In this document: in pieces, positions 36,704-49,039 of the stretch
Layout: every line of letters begins with the position of its first letter
Numbering within the stretch: the stretch's first letter is position 1
Source: Dipylidium caninum
Lineage: Eukaryota; Platyhelminthes; Cestoda; Cyclophyllidea; Dipylidiidae
Direction: 5' to 3'
NCBI GenBank assembly: GCA_017562135.1
Contig: QEYB01001194.1
Span: 186,001 to 250,000 of the forward strand
Length of the DNA stretch: 64,000 nucleotides
Notes under the pieces: generated by a model
What the model saw: only the letters and a program-made list of their open reading frames with translations
Databases searched by the model: none
Told to the model about the DNA's origin: nothing
Translations under genes and position numbers: made by a program

Positions 36704-38754
36704 TCACCACCTTCCCCTTATTTTCTAATCCGATTGCCTTCTTCCTCATCTACGTGCTTTGTATAAAATGGCCTTATTGACATTCACTTTGTTCGTTCCT
36801 TTTTTCGTTTCTACTATTACAACTCCGGCCCACTCAACAATTACGCGCCTTAAATTTTCTACCCTCTTCCCTGCCCCTCTCCTCCCCCCCCCCCCCCCCG
36901 GTTGTTTTTGATTTATCTCTCCGTGTTGACAATCTTGAAGTGACGCTAGAATATCACTGGCATCCTCGGCTTTCTTTATCACGCGTGTGGAAGTGGCGTC
37001 GAGGCCGATTAGCCAAATGAGGAGTTGACCGCATCGCCTGTAAAGTAGTTCGGTTCTTCCAGTTAACCCATTTGAGCATCGGTTTATCGTCGCCAGAAAC
37101 GGGTGTTCTAAGCACTTTTCAAAATCGTGTCCTCGGTAATATCGCTTGAAAGGGAGGAATATGCCTCAGTGGAGAAGAGCTTGCGTTTATCTGGCAGGGT
37201 ATGTTCAGAATGCGATGCTGTCGGCTCTGCTCCCCCTCCTCTCCTTTCGCCCCCCCCCCCTCCCCGGCATAAATTGGGTCAAGTGGTTGGGGAGTCTGGC
37301 TAAGGGTGGGACAATTCATCGGCGCGTGAATAATTGCTGAAGTCTAACGGAAATGGGGAAATGGTTGAGAGGAGGTTACTGGGATGCAGAAGAAGCGGAA
37401 GGTTTTCTCACGTCCTGCTCCTCCTCCTCCTCGTGCAGCCGTACACACCTAAGTTTCTTAGGTCTTTTTGCTTCTTAAACACAAGCATTTGTTTGCATTG
37501 CTGCGAAAGACTTTAGGTTTTGAGATTTTATTTAACACGACTAATAAGAACAACAAAACCATATTTTCAACATAAAATTGAATGATTTTGAAAGCTAACA
37601 CGAAATGTTAATTATTTGCCGTCAAATGCCGAAAAGCCACAGTTTGTTTGGACACGAAATAACCATGCACACCTTTCAGTTGACCAACTTCCTTACTCAA
37701 GTGGATTCGGAAGAGGGGGTGCAAACACACAGTTCGCGATAGCATTTTTGCGTGTATAGCCGAGGTCTCCTAAAGACGGAGGCCACCTCGACTCGAATAT
37801 TCTTCGTGGGGCGAAATTCGCCTCGTGAATCGACTTTACGGCTTAATTTTCTGTGTCAGACGGAGTTAGTGGAGTCTATTTTGTGGGTCTTCTTTATCAT
37901 CGCAACTTTACGCCGATGTGCTTCAGGTCATCGCGGCGGTCTCCGTGCCATTTGGCTAAAGTCGCAAAAGGCCTCTTTAGGGGCGTTAATGCCTACACAT
38001 TGCAAACTATTCTGTAATGCGTTAGACGCTCATCCAAAGGCGTTGGCAGGTGATGGGGACAAGGGAGAAATTGGATGAGCCTCCTATTCACTTACACACA
38101 CACACACACACATTGACGAGGCAGCAAAGCAAAGGAGGCGGCTTCACCACTTACCGGTAACTAGTTTGGGTGCCACTCTCAAGGCGCCGCAGATTAACCA
38201 CATCGACCCAGACAGATCCACTTGTCTACGGACTCGTCAATTGCAGAGATTGTGGACAAATTGTTGAACGTTTCCGAGGGCAGAACCGACGTAGAGCCTC
38301 GTTTGTTTTCCAACCATGTCTCTTCTGTCATTTCACTGTTTCACCGGTGATGAAGGAGTCAACTTCGGTGGCTCCTGATCAACGATATTCGGTTGAGTGG
38401 CCATCTTCCTTGACGTCTTCTCATCCCCAGATCAGTGTTTTCCGCGAGGTCGCAAAGTGCTATCCACTTGGTATGCAACCACAGTAGTCGAAGCTACTTG
38501 AAGAGCTATACTGTGTTGAAGCAAGTTACCAAGTCACCTCGCATCCAGTAGAGAAAAGCGTTTCTCCACTGTCTGCAGCCGAGACAAGACTGCGTCGAAG
38601 AAGAGAATTATCGAAGCTATCAACATACTGACATCGACTGGGGTAGTCGAGGCCATGCTTGTCATGCCTTGTCATGACACTCATCGTAGTCGTTAGTGGA
38701 AGTACCAAGAGTTTCATTCGCACAATTTAAGGACACCGATAGGCTTAACAGTTC
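36704..38754. other. Region between FCHO and the inverted repeat
   Basis: Contains a poly-C tract (36883-36899), a C-rich tract near 37250 and a short (AC)n near 38092-38112. A 106-codon frame at 38170-38487 codes for two CxxC pairs (CRDC and CLFC, 28 residues apart) but starts with GTG and lacks a convincing exon context. No other gene is supported. Confidence 0.4.
36883..36899. repeat. Poly-C homopolymer
   Basis: A run of about 17 C downstream of FCHO, inside a pyrimidine-rich stretch. Confidence 0.9.
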
Positions 38755-41700
38755 TTTCTACGTACTGACAAGACCTCAAATCCAACGCCTGTACAAGGAA
38801 TACGAGAGAATTTTCAGTGAGAAATAAAATTCCCTTGCCAGAAAAAAACCGAGAGGGGTTGGGAGACAGTCAAACGCCGAAATGAGGAAAGTGAAGACTC
38901 GGAGGACAAAGAACGTTGAGGTGTGACTGGAAAAAGAGTATGGTTAGATTGAAAGTTGGATAATTTACAAGGCTTAGTGTTTTGCTCTAAACAATTCAAT
39001 TAAAGCAGGCTTGGAGTGCAAATCGGTCTTGATCACAAGGTATTTTGATTATGGATTAGTAGGAAGATGGAGGCAGTATCCATTTGGCGTTTATTGCCCT
39101 TCTCATCTCTTTGCATGTGACATCTATTAACTGCTCCTACTGATATCTTCTATTAAGTAGTACGTTGCCTTAATCAAAACAGACAACCGTAGTAGTAAGG
39201 GTATCGCTCGATTGTACGCCCACGAAAATAATTTCACATGACGACCTAGAAGACAGTTGAAAATAAACCCAGAGACGAAGAACCAAACATCCTCTCATGA
39301 GGTCACTGGTTATAAAGGTTGCGAAACCGCAAAAATAGCTGTGAGGTCGCTAACACTTCTTTTTTCTACTCTCCGCACTGATACACACACCGAAGGCTTT
39401 AGTCTCGACGGCAAATTAAGGATAAGAATGACTCGATCTTGCCTCCATTAAGGCAATAGACGCTATTGGCACTACTCCTTCACACAAGGCCACACCAAGG
39501 CATGCATGGCATGGCTACACGCCGAGGACCAGACACTCTGTGAATGTGACTCTTCTTTCCACACCTTCTACTACTTCTCTGTTATCGGGTCCAAGTCTTG
39601 ATGACGCGGAAAATGGCAGCAGGTGAACTCTTTGCGCCGACGAGGAGTTATGCAGCATTCGAAGCACACAAAGCCGCCTCCGCAGTGGTCGAGCACTGGA
39701 CAGGTGTCAAGCGCGATATATCACATGTCTGACAGGTTGTCGTGCTAACCTCACCTGCATTCATGTCGGTTGAACCAAACGACCGAGACTAGTGAACAAA
39801 TGAGGGCATCAATGTGCAAGTTCTGCGTCTATGTAGAAAGTCTGCGAACTAAAGAACATCAGAAAAGAACTGGCGATTACACGCGCTTTCTGTCGCTGGA
39901 CAAAATCAACTGACAACCCGACTTCAATGCGGGTGGGGAAAACGAGTTTCGTCCGCTCTCATGCATGGCGGGCGATAGAGTAGCTCGGGCAATCTGGGGA
40001 GCGTTGTAAAGCGCGTCGTCTCGTCACTTAACTCTTCAGTAGGATGAGTGTCTCATGAATCAGTCCTGAAGGCGACTTGGCTGCAAACTATGCAACCTGC
40101 GTTTTCGTTTAGTCGGTGCTCAGTTGCGAAGGAGAGAAAGGTGCACTCGATGTTTTCATTCGTGCATGTTAAGACTATTCTTCATACTCTGTTCTCAACA
40201 TTCTTCCGTGTTTGTAAGCCACTTCCTCTTTAGTCATCTCTCCAACCACAGGGCAACGAGATGCCCATTGCATCTACCCCTTTACTCTGGGTTCCAATTA
40301 CTTCAGAGAACAACTCAGCAAGCTTCGAGAAACGTTGATGAGGCATTCGGTGATGTCGGCACTAAGGAGAAAAGCGTGCTCGAGTTTGGTCCCATGAATT
40401 TCCCTTCGCCAGTTTGAATAGCGTCAAGGAGCCTCGAGGAATACAGTCGCACCATGTTGACAGGGGGCAGGAAGTCAGAACGACGACTGTGGAATCTAAT
40501 CCACACACACACACGCACACACCGAGAGTTTGGTGGACGAGGATGTAAACTGTGCAGTGGCCATCGCCACGGCTGCGGCTGTTTTCACAGCTGCGTATAA
40601 TGGATGAAGAGCAAAGTTGACACTCAAGCGCCCGTCCTACGAACTGGCCCAACTGCCCACGAACGAGACCAAGACGAAGAGGAAGTGCGCATCTCTGTGG
40701 CCTCCTTCGCAATTGCGCGCATGCCACTGTTTGTACACAAAATCATCACTTGTCACGAGAAGTTGATCTCCCATGCTAGTCGAGAACGTTCAAGTGGATC
40801 GGCAAACAAGAATGCACTCGCAGGACACCCATCTCAGCCGAAATTGTAACGAAAGCATCGTGATGAGTGGTTGGTGGTTGAATGTGCAGGGAGCGAGCCT
40901 CCTCCACCCATGCCTTCTCTCATTCCTGCAACCGGGCGAAAGTGGAACAGCCGCGGACTGTCATTTCCCTGAAAATGGTGTCAGATGTGCGAAATAACTT
41001 GTCGAAACCACAAACGGCATGGCTCATTCGACATCGTGCAATACTTCTGCGTGTTAATGCTGAACGACAGGCACGTGAAGCTTCATTTACTGTTGACAGA
41101 CTAAATAACTTCTCTACAATGGAAAGTTTTGCCAAATCGCACAGATTCACTTCATATGTCTCCTACCGATTGTTGCCCTTTTCGTCACTGTGAATGGTTT
41201 TTAGTGGAGGACGATTAGAAAAAGCAAGAAGTTATCAATACAGACTTTGAGCAGTTAATTGAGGCTCACAATTAAAATCGTCCCTCATGAAGGACAAAGT
41301 GACTGGCCTGGTGCTTGGCAGATAGTCGCAGATGTCAATGGAAGTTATTTTCGTTGAATATAGTGAATAAGGTGAAAATAGTGCTTCTAATTTTCTACTT
41401 CATATTCATCGCCCTTTTCATGGCTTTCGACCTAACACAATGGACTTCGATCTCAACAGTGTAGTAACCGGACTGGTGTCTTTTCCTCCTCCTCCTTCTC
41501 CCTGAGTCCTCCTCCTGCAAAATGAACCAGCTTAGACGACATGAAAAGCAGAGGGTCACCGAAAAAGGATTATGCAGTCAGCCGAGTGCAAATAGAAAGG
41601 AATTTTGCACCCCGAACTTGTGCCAAACCACCAAAGGATCAAGTCAAATGTGAACTTTCAGCAACTCGACAAACTGAGAGATGCAATTTGAGTAACGTGG

Positions 41701-41993
41701 TCATTAGTGGCTAATCTTGAGGCTGATTTTTTTCGCCATGATAATACAAAGCGCCACACACATTCGATTATTCGTCAAAAATTGTTACCTCTGAGTTGAC
41801 AAGTCTGTCGTATAGCACTGACCTGACGCCTTCAGGGTTACAATGGAGAAATTCTTAAATCCCAAGAAATTTTAATGACGCTTATAATATCAAAACACAA
41901 CGCTAGCAACGATGAGAAATTTTGCGAATGTGGAATTATGACACTGTCAGATTGATGGCTAAAGATTCTCAACAAACGAAACTGATAGCACCT
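38755..41993 (+). repeat. Left arm of giant inverted repeat
   Basis: This 3.24 kb segment is repeated in reverse complement at 43125-46399. Paired positions sum to about 85118-85157 along the arms: 38999 pairs with 46155, 40048 with 45109, 41193 with 43953. Sampled stretches differ by about one or two bases per 50-80 nt, plus indels at simple repeats. Outer-edge sequence TTTCTACGTACTGACAAGAC is matched in reverse complement at 46380-46399. I found no transposase, reverse transcriptase, integrase or other recognised domain in any frame, and no clear target-site duplication at the outer ends. Confidence 0.95.
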
Positions 41994-43124
41994 GAGGAAC
42001 GGGCCTCGGAGGGAAGACAAAGCGGACCGAAGGAGGAGAGCAAGGCATTTCGAATTCACAGAGCGTTGTACTCGATGTCTGGCTTGTTGTTGGGCTTCTC
42101 AGGCGTGTGAATGGATGCGAATGAGATTTGGGCCTGCGTACTTTTTAGGATAGAAGGTCGTGAGTGTGGGGATTTAAGGCAGTCGAATGACGGTAGGCCT
42201 CATCCTCAGCTTTGAGCAAGTTGTCTAATCAGAACGGAGTCATCAAAAGCGAGTTGGAATACGCCAAGCCAGGCCGACTCAAAGCATGTCATTAGGGAAT
42301 AATTGAGGTGGGGGAAAGTCACATTATCTGCTTCCTTCTTGCCTTCCTTTCCGCCTTAGGCACTGGTCTGTTGACTTATTTACCAATATTCCAACCTTTT
42401 GTGAATACTTTCCTCTTATCAGAGTTGCCTGTTGACAAAAAACGAGGCGCACAATTGGAGGCAAGGAAGCGATGACTATTTTTGCGGTGCTCATGAGTTT
42501 CTAACGTGGTAACGACCTCTTCCCCTCAAGTCCTCGAGTCTGTCCACTTTCTTAAAGCCCGTTGACACCGTTGTGCGTGCGGTTCTGGGAGCACAAACCT
42601 CTCCTCAACGTGATGCCAACGGAAATACGTCGGACCGTGGCGTGGAGAGGATGAAATAGAAAACAGCCGGCCCGAATGATTGGCTCTAAATACCGCCAGC
42701 AGTTATTGTTCTCTCGATTTACCGTAATTGCTATTAGTGGCCGCCTTTCAATCCGATCTCGGTTGTCTTCTGTCTCTTCAGGGCAATGCTGATTCGCGAA
42801 CTAAAAAGATGCCTCTTCGCCATTAAATACAGACATTTTCATGAAAAGTAGTAATTGCCAGTCTCTGGAAGCTCGATTAGTTTGTCTCCTTGTATAGACG
42901 TAAGCATCCACGTGAGGACGTGACCATCTCGGGATCCATCACCAATATGGGCATTGCCGTCGCTTCGGCGGCGAAGGAAACCAATGGTGCCTGTCATGCT
43001 GCAGTTTGACAGGTCGACGGCACCCCGAATGTCCCATTGAATTGACAACTAAGTGATTGAGGATTTTAGGTAGGGAGTGTAAAAATTCGAAATGTTTTGT
43101 TGGGAACTAGAACTTTATTCAATT
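41994..43124. other. Unique spacer of the inverted repeat
   Basis: About 1.13 kb separates the two arms. Frames are short and show no domain. Similarity between the arms stops sharply at AGGTGCTATCAGTTTCG (43125) and its complement ending at 41993. Confidence 0.8.
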
Positions 43125-43618
43125 AGGTGCTATCAGTTTCGTTTGTTGAGAATCTTTAGCCATCAATCTGACAGTGTCATAATTCCACATTCGCAAAATT
43201 TCTCATCGTTGCTAGCGTTGTGTTTTGATATTATAAGCGTCATTAAAATTTCTTGGGATTTAAGAATTTCTCCATTGTAACCCTGAAGGCGTCAGGTCAG
43301 TGCTATACGACAGACTTGTCAACTCAGAGGTAACAATTTTTGACGAATAATCGAATGTGTGTGGCGCTTTGTATTATCATGGCGAAAAAAATCAGCCTCA
43401 AGATTAGCCACTAATGACCACGTTACTCAAATTGCATCTCTCAGTTTGTCGAGTTGCTGAAAGTTCACATTTGACTTGATCCTTTGGTGGTTTGGCACAA
43501 GTTCGGGGTGCAAAATTCCTTTCTATTTGCACTCGGCTGACTGCATAATCCTTTTTCGGTGACCCTCTGCTTTTCATGTCGTCTAAGCTGGTTCATTTTG
43601 CAGGAGGAGGACTCAGGG

Positions 43619-43665
43619 AGGGGGAGGAGGAAGAGGAGGAGGAGGAGGAGGAGGAGGAAGGAAGA
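43619..43665. repeat. GGA/GAG-rich microsatellite
   Basis: Purine repeat in the right arm. Its partner at about 41484-41508 in the left arm is much shorter. Confidence 0.85.
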
Positions 43666-44620
43666 CACACCAGTCCGGTTACTACACTGTTGAGATCGAA
43701 GTCCATTGTGTTAGGTCGAAAGCCATGAAAAGGGCGATGAATATGAAGTAGAAAATTAGAAGCACTATTTTCACCTTATTCACTATATTCAACGAAAATA
43801 ACTTCCATTGACATCTGCGACTATCTGCCAAGCACCAGGCCAGTCACTTTGTCCTTCATGAGGGACGATTTTAATTGTGAGCCTCAATTAACTGCTCAAA
43901 GTCTGTATTGATAACTTCTTGCTTTTTCTAATCGTCCTCCACTAAAAACCATTCACAGTGACGAAAAGGGCAACAATCGGTAGGAGACATATGAAGTGAA
44001 TCTGTGCGATTTGGCAAAACTTTCCATTGTAGAGAAGTTATTTAGTCTGTCAACAGTAAATGAAGCTTCACGTGCCTGTCGTTCAGCATTAACACGCAGA
44101 AGTATTGCACGATGTCGAATGAGCCATGCCGTTTGTGATTTCGACAAGTTATTTCGCACATCTGACACCATTTTCAGGGAAATGACAGTCCGCGGCTGTT
44201 CCACTTTCGCCCGGTTGCAGGAATGAGAGAAGGCATGGGTGGAGGAGGCTCGCTCCCTGCACATTCAACCACCAACCACTCATCACGATGCTTTCGTTAC
44301 AATTTCGGCTGAGATGGGTGTCCTGCGAGTGCATTCTTGTTTGCCGATCCACTTGAACGTTCTCGACTAGCATGGGAGATCAACTTCTCGTGACAAGTGA
44401 TGATTTTGTGTACAAACAGTGGCATGCGCGCATATTGCGAAGGAGGCCACAGAGATGCGCACTTCCTCTTCGTCTTGGTCTCGTTCGTGGGCAGTTGGGC
44501 CAGTTCGTAGGACGGGCGCTTGAGTGTCAACTTTGCTCTTCATCATTATACGCAGCTGTGAAAACAGCCGCAGCCGTGGCGATGGCCACTGCACAGTTTA
44601 CATCCTCGTCCACCAAACGC

Positions 44621-44653
44621 TTGTGTGTGTGTGTGTGTGTGCGTGTGTGTGTG
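44621..44653. repeat. (GT)n microsatellite
   Basis: GT repeat in the right arm; the left-arm partner near 40501-40521 is a shorter CA run. Confidence 0.85.
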
Positions 44654-46399
44654 TGGATTAGATTCCACAGTCGTCGTTCTGACTTCCTGCCCCCTGTCAA
44701 CATGGTGCGACTGTATTCCTCGAGGCTCCTTGACGCTATTCAAACTGGCGAAGGGAAATTCATGGGACCAAACTCGAGCACGCTTTTCTCCTTAGTGCCG
44801 ACATCACCGAATGCCTCATCAACGTTTCTCGAAGCTTGCTGAGTTGTTCTCTGAAGTAATTGGAACCCAGAGTAAAGGGGTAGATGCAATGGGCATCTCG
44901 TTGCCCTGTGGTTGGAGAGATGACTAAAGAGGAAGTGGCTTACAAACACGGAAGAATGTTGAGAACAGAGTATGAAGAATAGTCTTAACATGCACGAATG
45001 AAAACATCGAGTGCACCTTTCTCTCCTTCGCAACTGAGCACCGACTAAACGAAAACGCAGGTTGCATAGTTTGCAGCCAAGTCGCCTTCAGGACTGATTC
45101 ATGAGACACTCATCCTACTGAAGAGTTAAGTGACGAGACGACGCGCTTTACAACGCTCCCCAGATTGCCCGAGCTACTCTATCGCCCGCCATGCATGAGA
45201 GCGGACGAAACTCGTTTTTCCCACCCGCATTGAAGTCGGGTTGTCAGTTGATTTTGTCCAGCGACAGAAAGCGCGTGTAATCGCCAGTTCTTTTCTGATG
45301 TTCTTTAGTTCGCAGACTTTCTACATAGACGCAGAACTTGCACATTGATGCCCTCATTTGTTCACTAGTCTCGGTCGTTTGGTTCAACCGACATGAATGC
45401 AGGTGAGGTTAGCACGACAACCTGTCAGACATGTGATATATCGCGCTTGACACCTGTCCAGTGCTCGACCACTGCGGAGGCGGCTTTGTGTGCTTCGAAT
45501 GCTGCATAACTCCTCGTCGGCGCAAAGAGTTCACCTGCTGCCATTTTCCGCGTCATCAAGACTTGGACCCGATAACAGAGAAGTAGTAGAAGGTGTGGAA
45601 AGAAGAGTCACATTCACAGAGTGTCTGGTCCTCGGCGTGTAGCCATGCCATGCATGCCTTGGTGTGGCCTTGTGTGAAGGAGTAGTGCCAATAGCGTCTA
45701 TTGCCTTAATGGAGGCAAGATCGAGTCATTCTTATCCTTAATTTGCCGTCGAGACTAAAGCCTTCGGTGTGTGTATCAGTGCGGAGAGTAGAAAAAGAAG
45801 TGTTAGCGACCTCACAGCTATTTTTGCGGTTTCGCAACCTTTATAACCAGTGACCTCATGAGAGGTGTTTGGTTCTTCGTCTCTGGGTTTATTTTCAACT
45901 GTCTTCTAGGTCGTCATGTGAAATTATTTTCGTGGCGTACAATCGAGCGATACCCTTACTACTACGGTTGTCTGTTTTGATTAAGGCAACGTACTACTTA
46001 AATAGAAGATATCAGTAGCAGCAGTTAATAGATGTCACATGCAAAGAGATGAGAAGGGCAATAAACGCCAAATGGATACTGCCTCCATCTTCCTACTAAT
46101 CCATAATCAAATACCTTGTGATCAAGACCGATTTGCACTCCAAGCCTGCTTTAATTGAATTGTTTAGAGCAAAACACTAAGCCTTGTAAATTATCCAACT
46201 TTCAATCTAACCATACTCTTTTTCCAGTCACACCTCAACGTTCTTTGTCCTCCGAGTCTTCACTTTCCTTATTTCGGCGTTTGACTGTCTCCCAACCCCT
46301 CTCGGTTTTTTTCTGGCAAGGGAATTTTATTTCTCACTGAAAATTCTCTCGTATTCCTCGTACAGGCGTTGGAGTTGAGGTCTTGTCAGTACGTAGAAA

Positions 46400-49039
46400 A
46401 AATTCGGGAAAATGTTGGGTAGATTATTAAACTAGCCTTGAAATTTATGAATAAAGATATCTAGTGTAGGTTGCAATGCCCCTCTCTAACAGTCGTAGCG
46501 AATTCGCACGTTCCATAATTTCCGATGCGCTCTTACTTTATTCTTATGTCGAAGTTTCTTTTTATTCTCACATGCTAATCATCTCTCGTCCGTCACTCGA
46601 GGCAGTTATTCTCTATCGCCCATTCGTTTTCTTCTCCCTCATAACATCCTCTTTCTACCACGTCTGTCTGTGCCTTTTACAGCAACATTCCCTAACGCAT
46701 TTTGCAATACTTAATATCCTTTTCTCACCTTTTTCAATTGGTGGGGCTTACTTAATTTTAATCACGATTGGGGAATTTTTACAGCAACATCCTCCTCTTG
46801 AAATGTTCGCTCTCTCCTTTATACTATCCTCATACGTTGAAATCACCGTTTTTACCTTGACTTCTCTATTTACTCGATTTGTGAATCCACGCATACTGTT
46901 ACCCTGACTCTTATCTGACTTTTGTAATTTAATTCTCCATTTTTACTGACCTATTTACGATCTCTCGACCTACCCTCAGTGGTGAAAGGTAAGAAAGCTT
47001 TATACCTCCTCATAGAGGATTGTTGGATGGCCTTTCAGGTCACCATATTAATTTGACAGCTGCGGCTGGATAGGCTGAGTGAAGCTACGATAGTTGCCCC
47101 AACACCGAGTGAAGAAGGTCACCTCACTGCACCTTAGAAAGCTTCTCCTGCATTTTGTCTACACGAACTGATGTGGGGTTTTCCCACTTTTCGTTATTGG
47201 ACTGTTTTGTTTTTCGAAACACAGTAAAAATAACCTAGCAACACCTTCAATGAATCATGTTGTACTCGCGGTAGTCAAAGTCACCTTGTCAAACGGTTTA
47301 TCACTGACAACGGTGTCTAAGACTACCGCGTGACTAAGAGTCGTCGCCTTACCCGCCCTCGTGCAATGCCACGAATGCCCTACTATCTTGTAAATAAGTA
47401 ATATAAACGACAATGTACGTAATTCATTATAACTTTCGCCTGTACCTTTGGTGGGCAGCAGGAACACCATCGAACAAATAACTTCCACCTAACCGACGTA
47501 ACCCCGAGGAGGGGGCGTCGCGGTCTTGGCATCCACCAGGTGGCACAACTTGTCACCCAACTGTCACGTCGCGTTGTACATTCAAAGCAGATACCAGTGG
47601 CACACCATTAAGTGCACTGGCTTAAATCTATCCAGTACACCAAAACGAATAGTTCTTTTGTCACTCTTATTTATCAAGATCGAATCACCTCGGTTGTCCC
47701 CTCTTATTCCGTAATAAGCGCCTCCATGAATCCAATCTGTGCCTTCCCAGAACAACCATTAAGAGACACGGGACAAACCCATCTTTCTACTAGTTATAAA
47801 ATCATAAAAAGCGATGATTATGCGAATATATTCAAATTCGTGACTTATCGCATTACCGATTGTTGGCATGCATTCAGTAGTCTCTCAATCGGTAGACAGG
47901 GTGGGGATATCGGCTCCCAACCAACACTTGAGAAACTGTAATGGATTTTGGTGCGGGAGCCATAATTACTGCATATACCATCAATGACGCAATGGTCGCG
48001 TAAAGTTTAATAGGCCTACGAAATCATCTCCGCTACTTATGCAGTCCCCCACAACTCAAGATTTGTACACATTTTTTAAGTTGGAAATTGTTTATTTTCG
48101 ATTTTTAGAATAAGATTAGTTGACCACCGTTCTCAATATTGTCTCTCGATTTCATAACATGGAGGAGATAATCACCGATCGTCTCTTGCCAGATATTAGT
48201 TTCTCAAGGATAGTCTAGCCGGTTCGTTTACAGTGGAGTTTATGAGGTGTAGTGGTATGGTTAATCTCCCTCTATCAAGTTTCTTTGCTTCATCTCTTGA
48301 CTTTCCCTTTCCCCTTCTTCAATCGACCTTTTCACCTTTTTCTCCTTCTAGGCTAATACCCTTCCTCTCTTCTTCCTTTTCTATTTACATGTCCTCGTAC
48401 CACGTTAGTTTACGTCTGTCATCTCCACTCTACACATTGTAGTCGCTAATTCGTGAGATAAGGTGTTGCCCAAAGTTAGTGGTATATTCTGGTTGTTCTA
48501 ACTCTTCTTACCGCGCTACTGTACCACCTCACGCATCAGAGGATTTCAGAACCTCACTGGACTATTTTAACATAATTTACCTAATTCTTTCTAAGTCGAA
48601 ATCTCCTACTTCTCTATCCGAGTATTTTGCGATGTGGGGTGAATTACCCATCGCGAAATGACCACTTGAGCTCCAATTTTGTGTGTAAATATCTGAAAAT
48701 AGGGGCATGGACTTAGGGCTGATAGGGAGATAGTCCTTCCCAGAAATCCAATTTTTGCGAGATGACTTCAAATAGCACTGTTTCTTTATAAGATTCACCC
48801 CACTCACACTGATGTCAAATATGCGGCGTCAAAACTCGATACCAGTTTGGCTATTTACGCGATTCTACGCAAACATGGCACCAATTTGCGCATGTTAGGT
48901 TGTGTCCAATACCCTCAACCTTAGTGACTCTCCGATGAGGTCATGAAGTAATTGTAACCCATCCATCCGTCTGGCCTTATTCGTCACTTTCACAAAACCT
49001 CGAGCGCGTACACTCCGGTCTACATTGTCTTCGTCCAGG
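46400..49039. other. Region between inverted repeat and TAL gene
   Basis: No supported gene. A 143-codon hydrophobic frame at 46476-46907 lies in pyrimidine-rich sequence and has no recognisable family. The TAL promoter and 5' UTR presumably lie at the right end. Confidence 0.4.

Larger units (their letters stand above)
43125..46399 (-). repeat. Right arm of giant inverted repeat
   Basis: Reverse complement of 38755-41993, 36 nt longer. Part of the excess lies in simple repeats: the (GT)n at 44621-44653 and the GGA-rich run at 43619-43665 are both longer than their partners in the left arm. Frames in this arm mirror those of the left arm with only occasional substitutions, for example Pro to Ser in one frame. 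Confidence 0.95.

Noticed and set aside
38755..46399. Frames mirrored in both palindrome arms, up to 156 codons, read as duplicated genes
   Set aside because: Overlapping frames on both strands are equally open, several run through simple repeats, and none shows a domain. The mirroring only reflects the DNA repeat.
38755..46399. Palindrome as a DNA transposon with long terminal inverted repeats
   Set aside because: No transposase motif in arms or spacer, and the flanks at 38754 and 46400 show no matching target-site duplication.
46476..46907. 143-codon hydrophobic frame that could be read as a membrane protein
   Set aside because: It lies in pyrimidine-rich DNA that codes for Leu/Phe/Ser by composition, has no family motif and no exon context.
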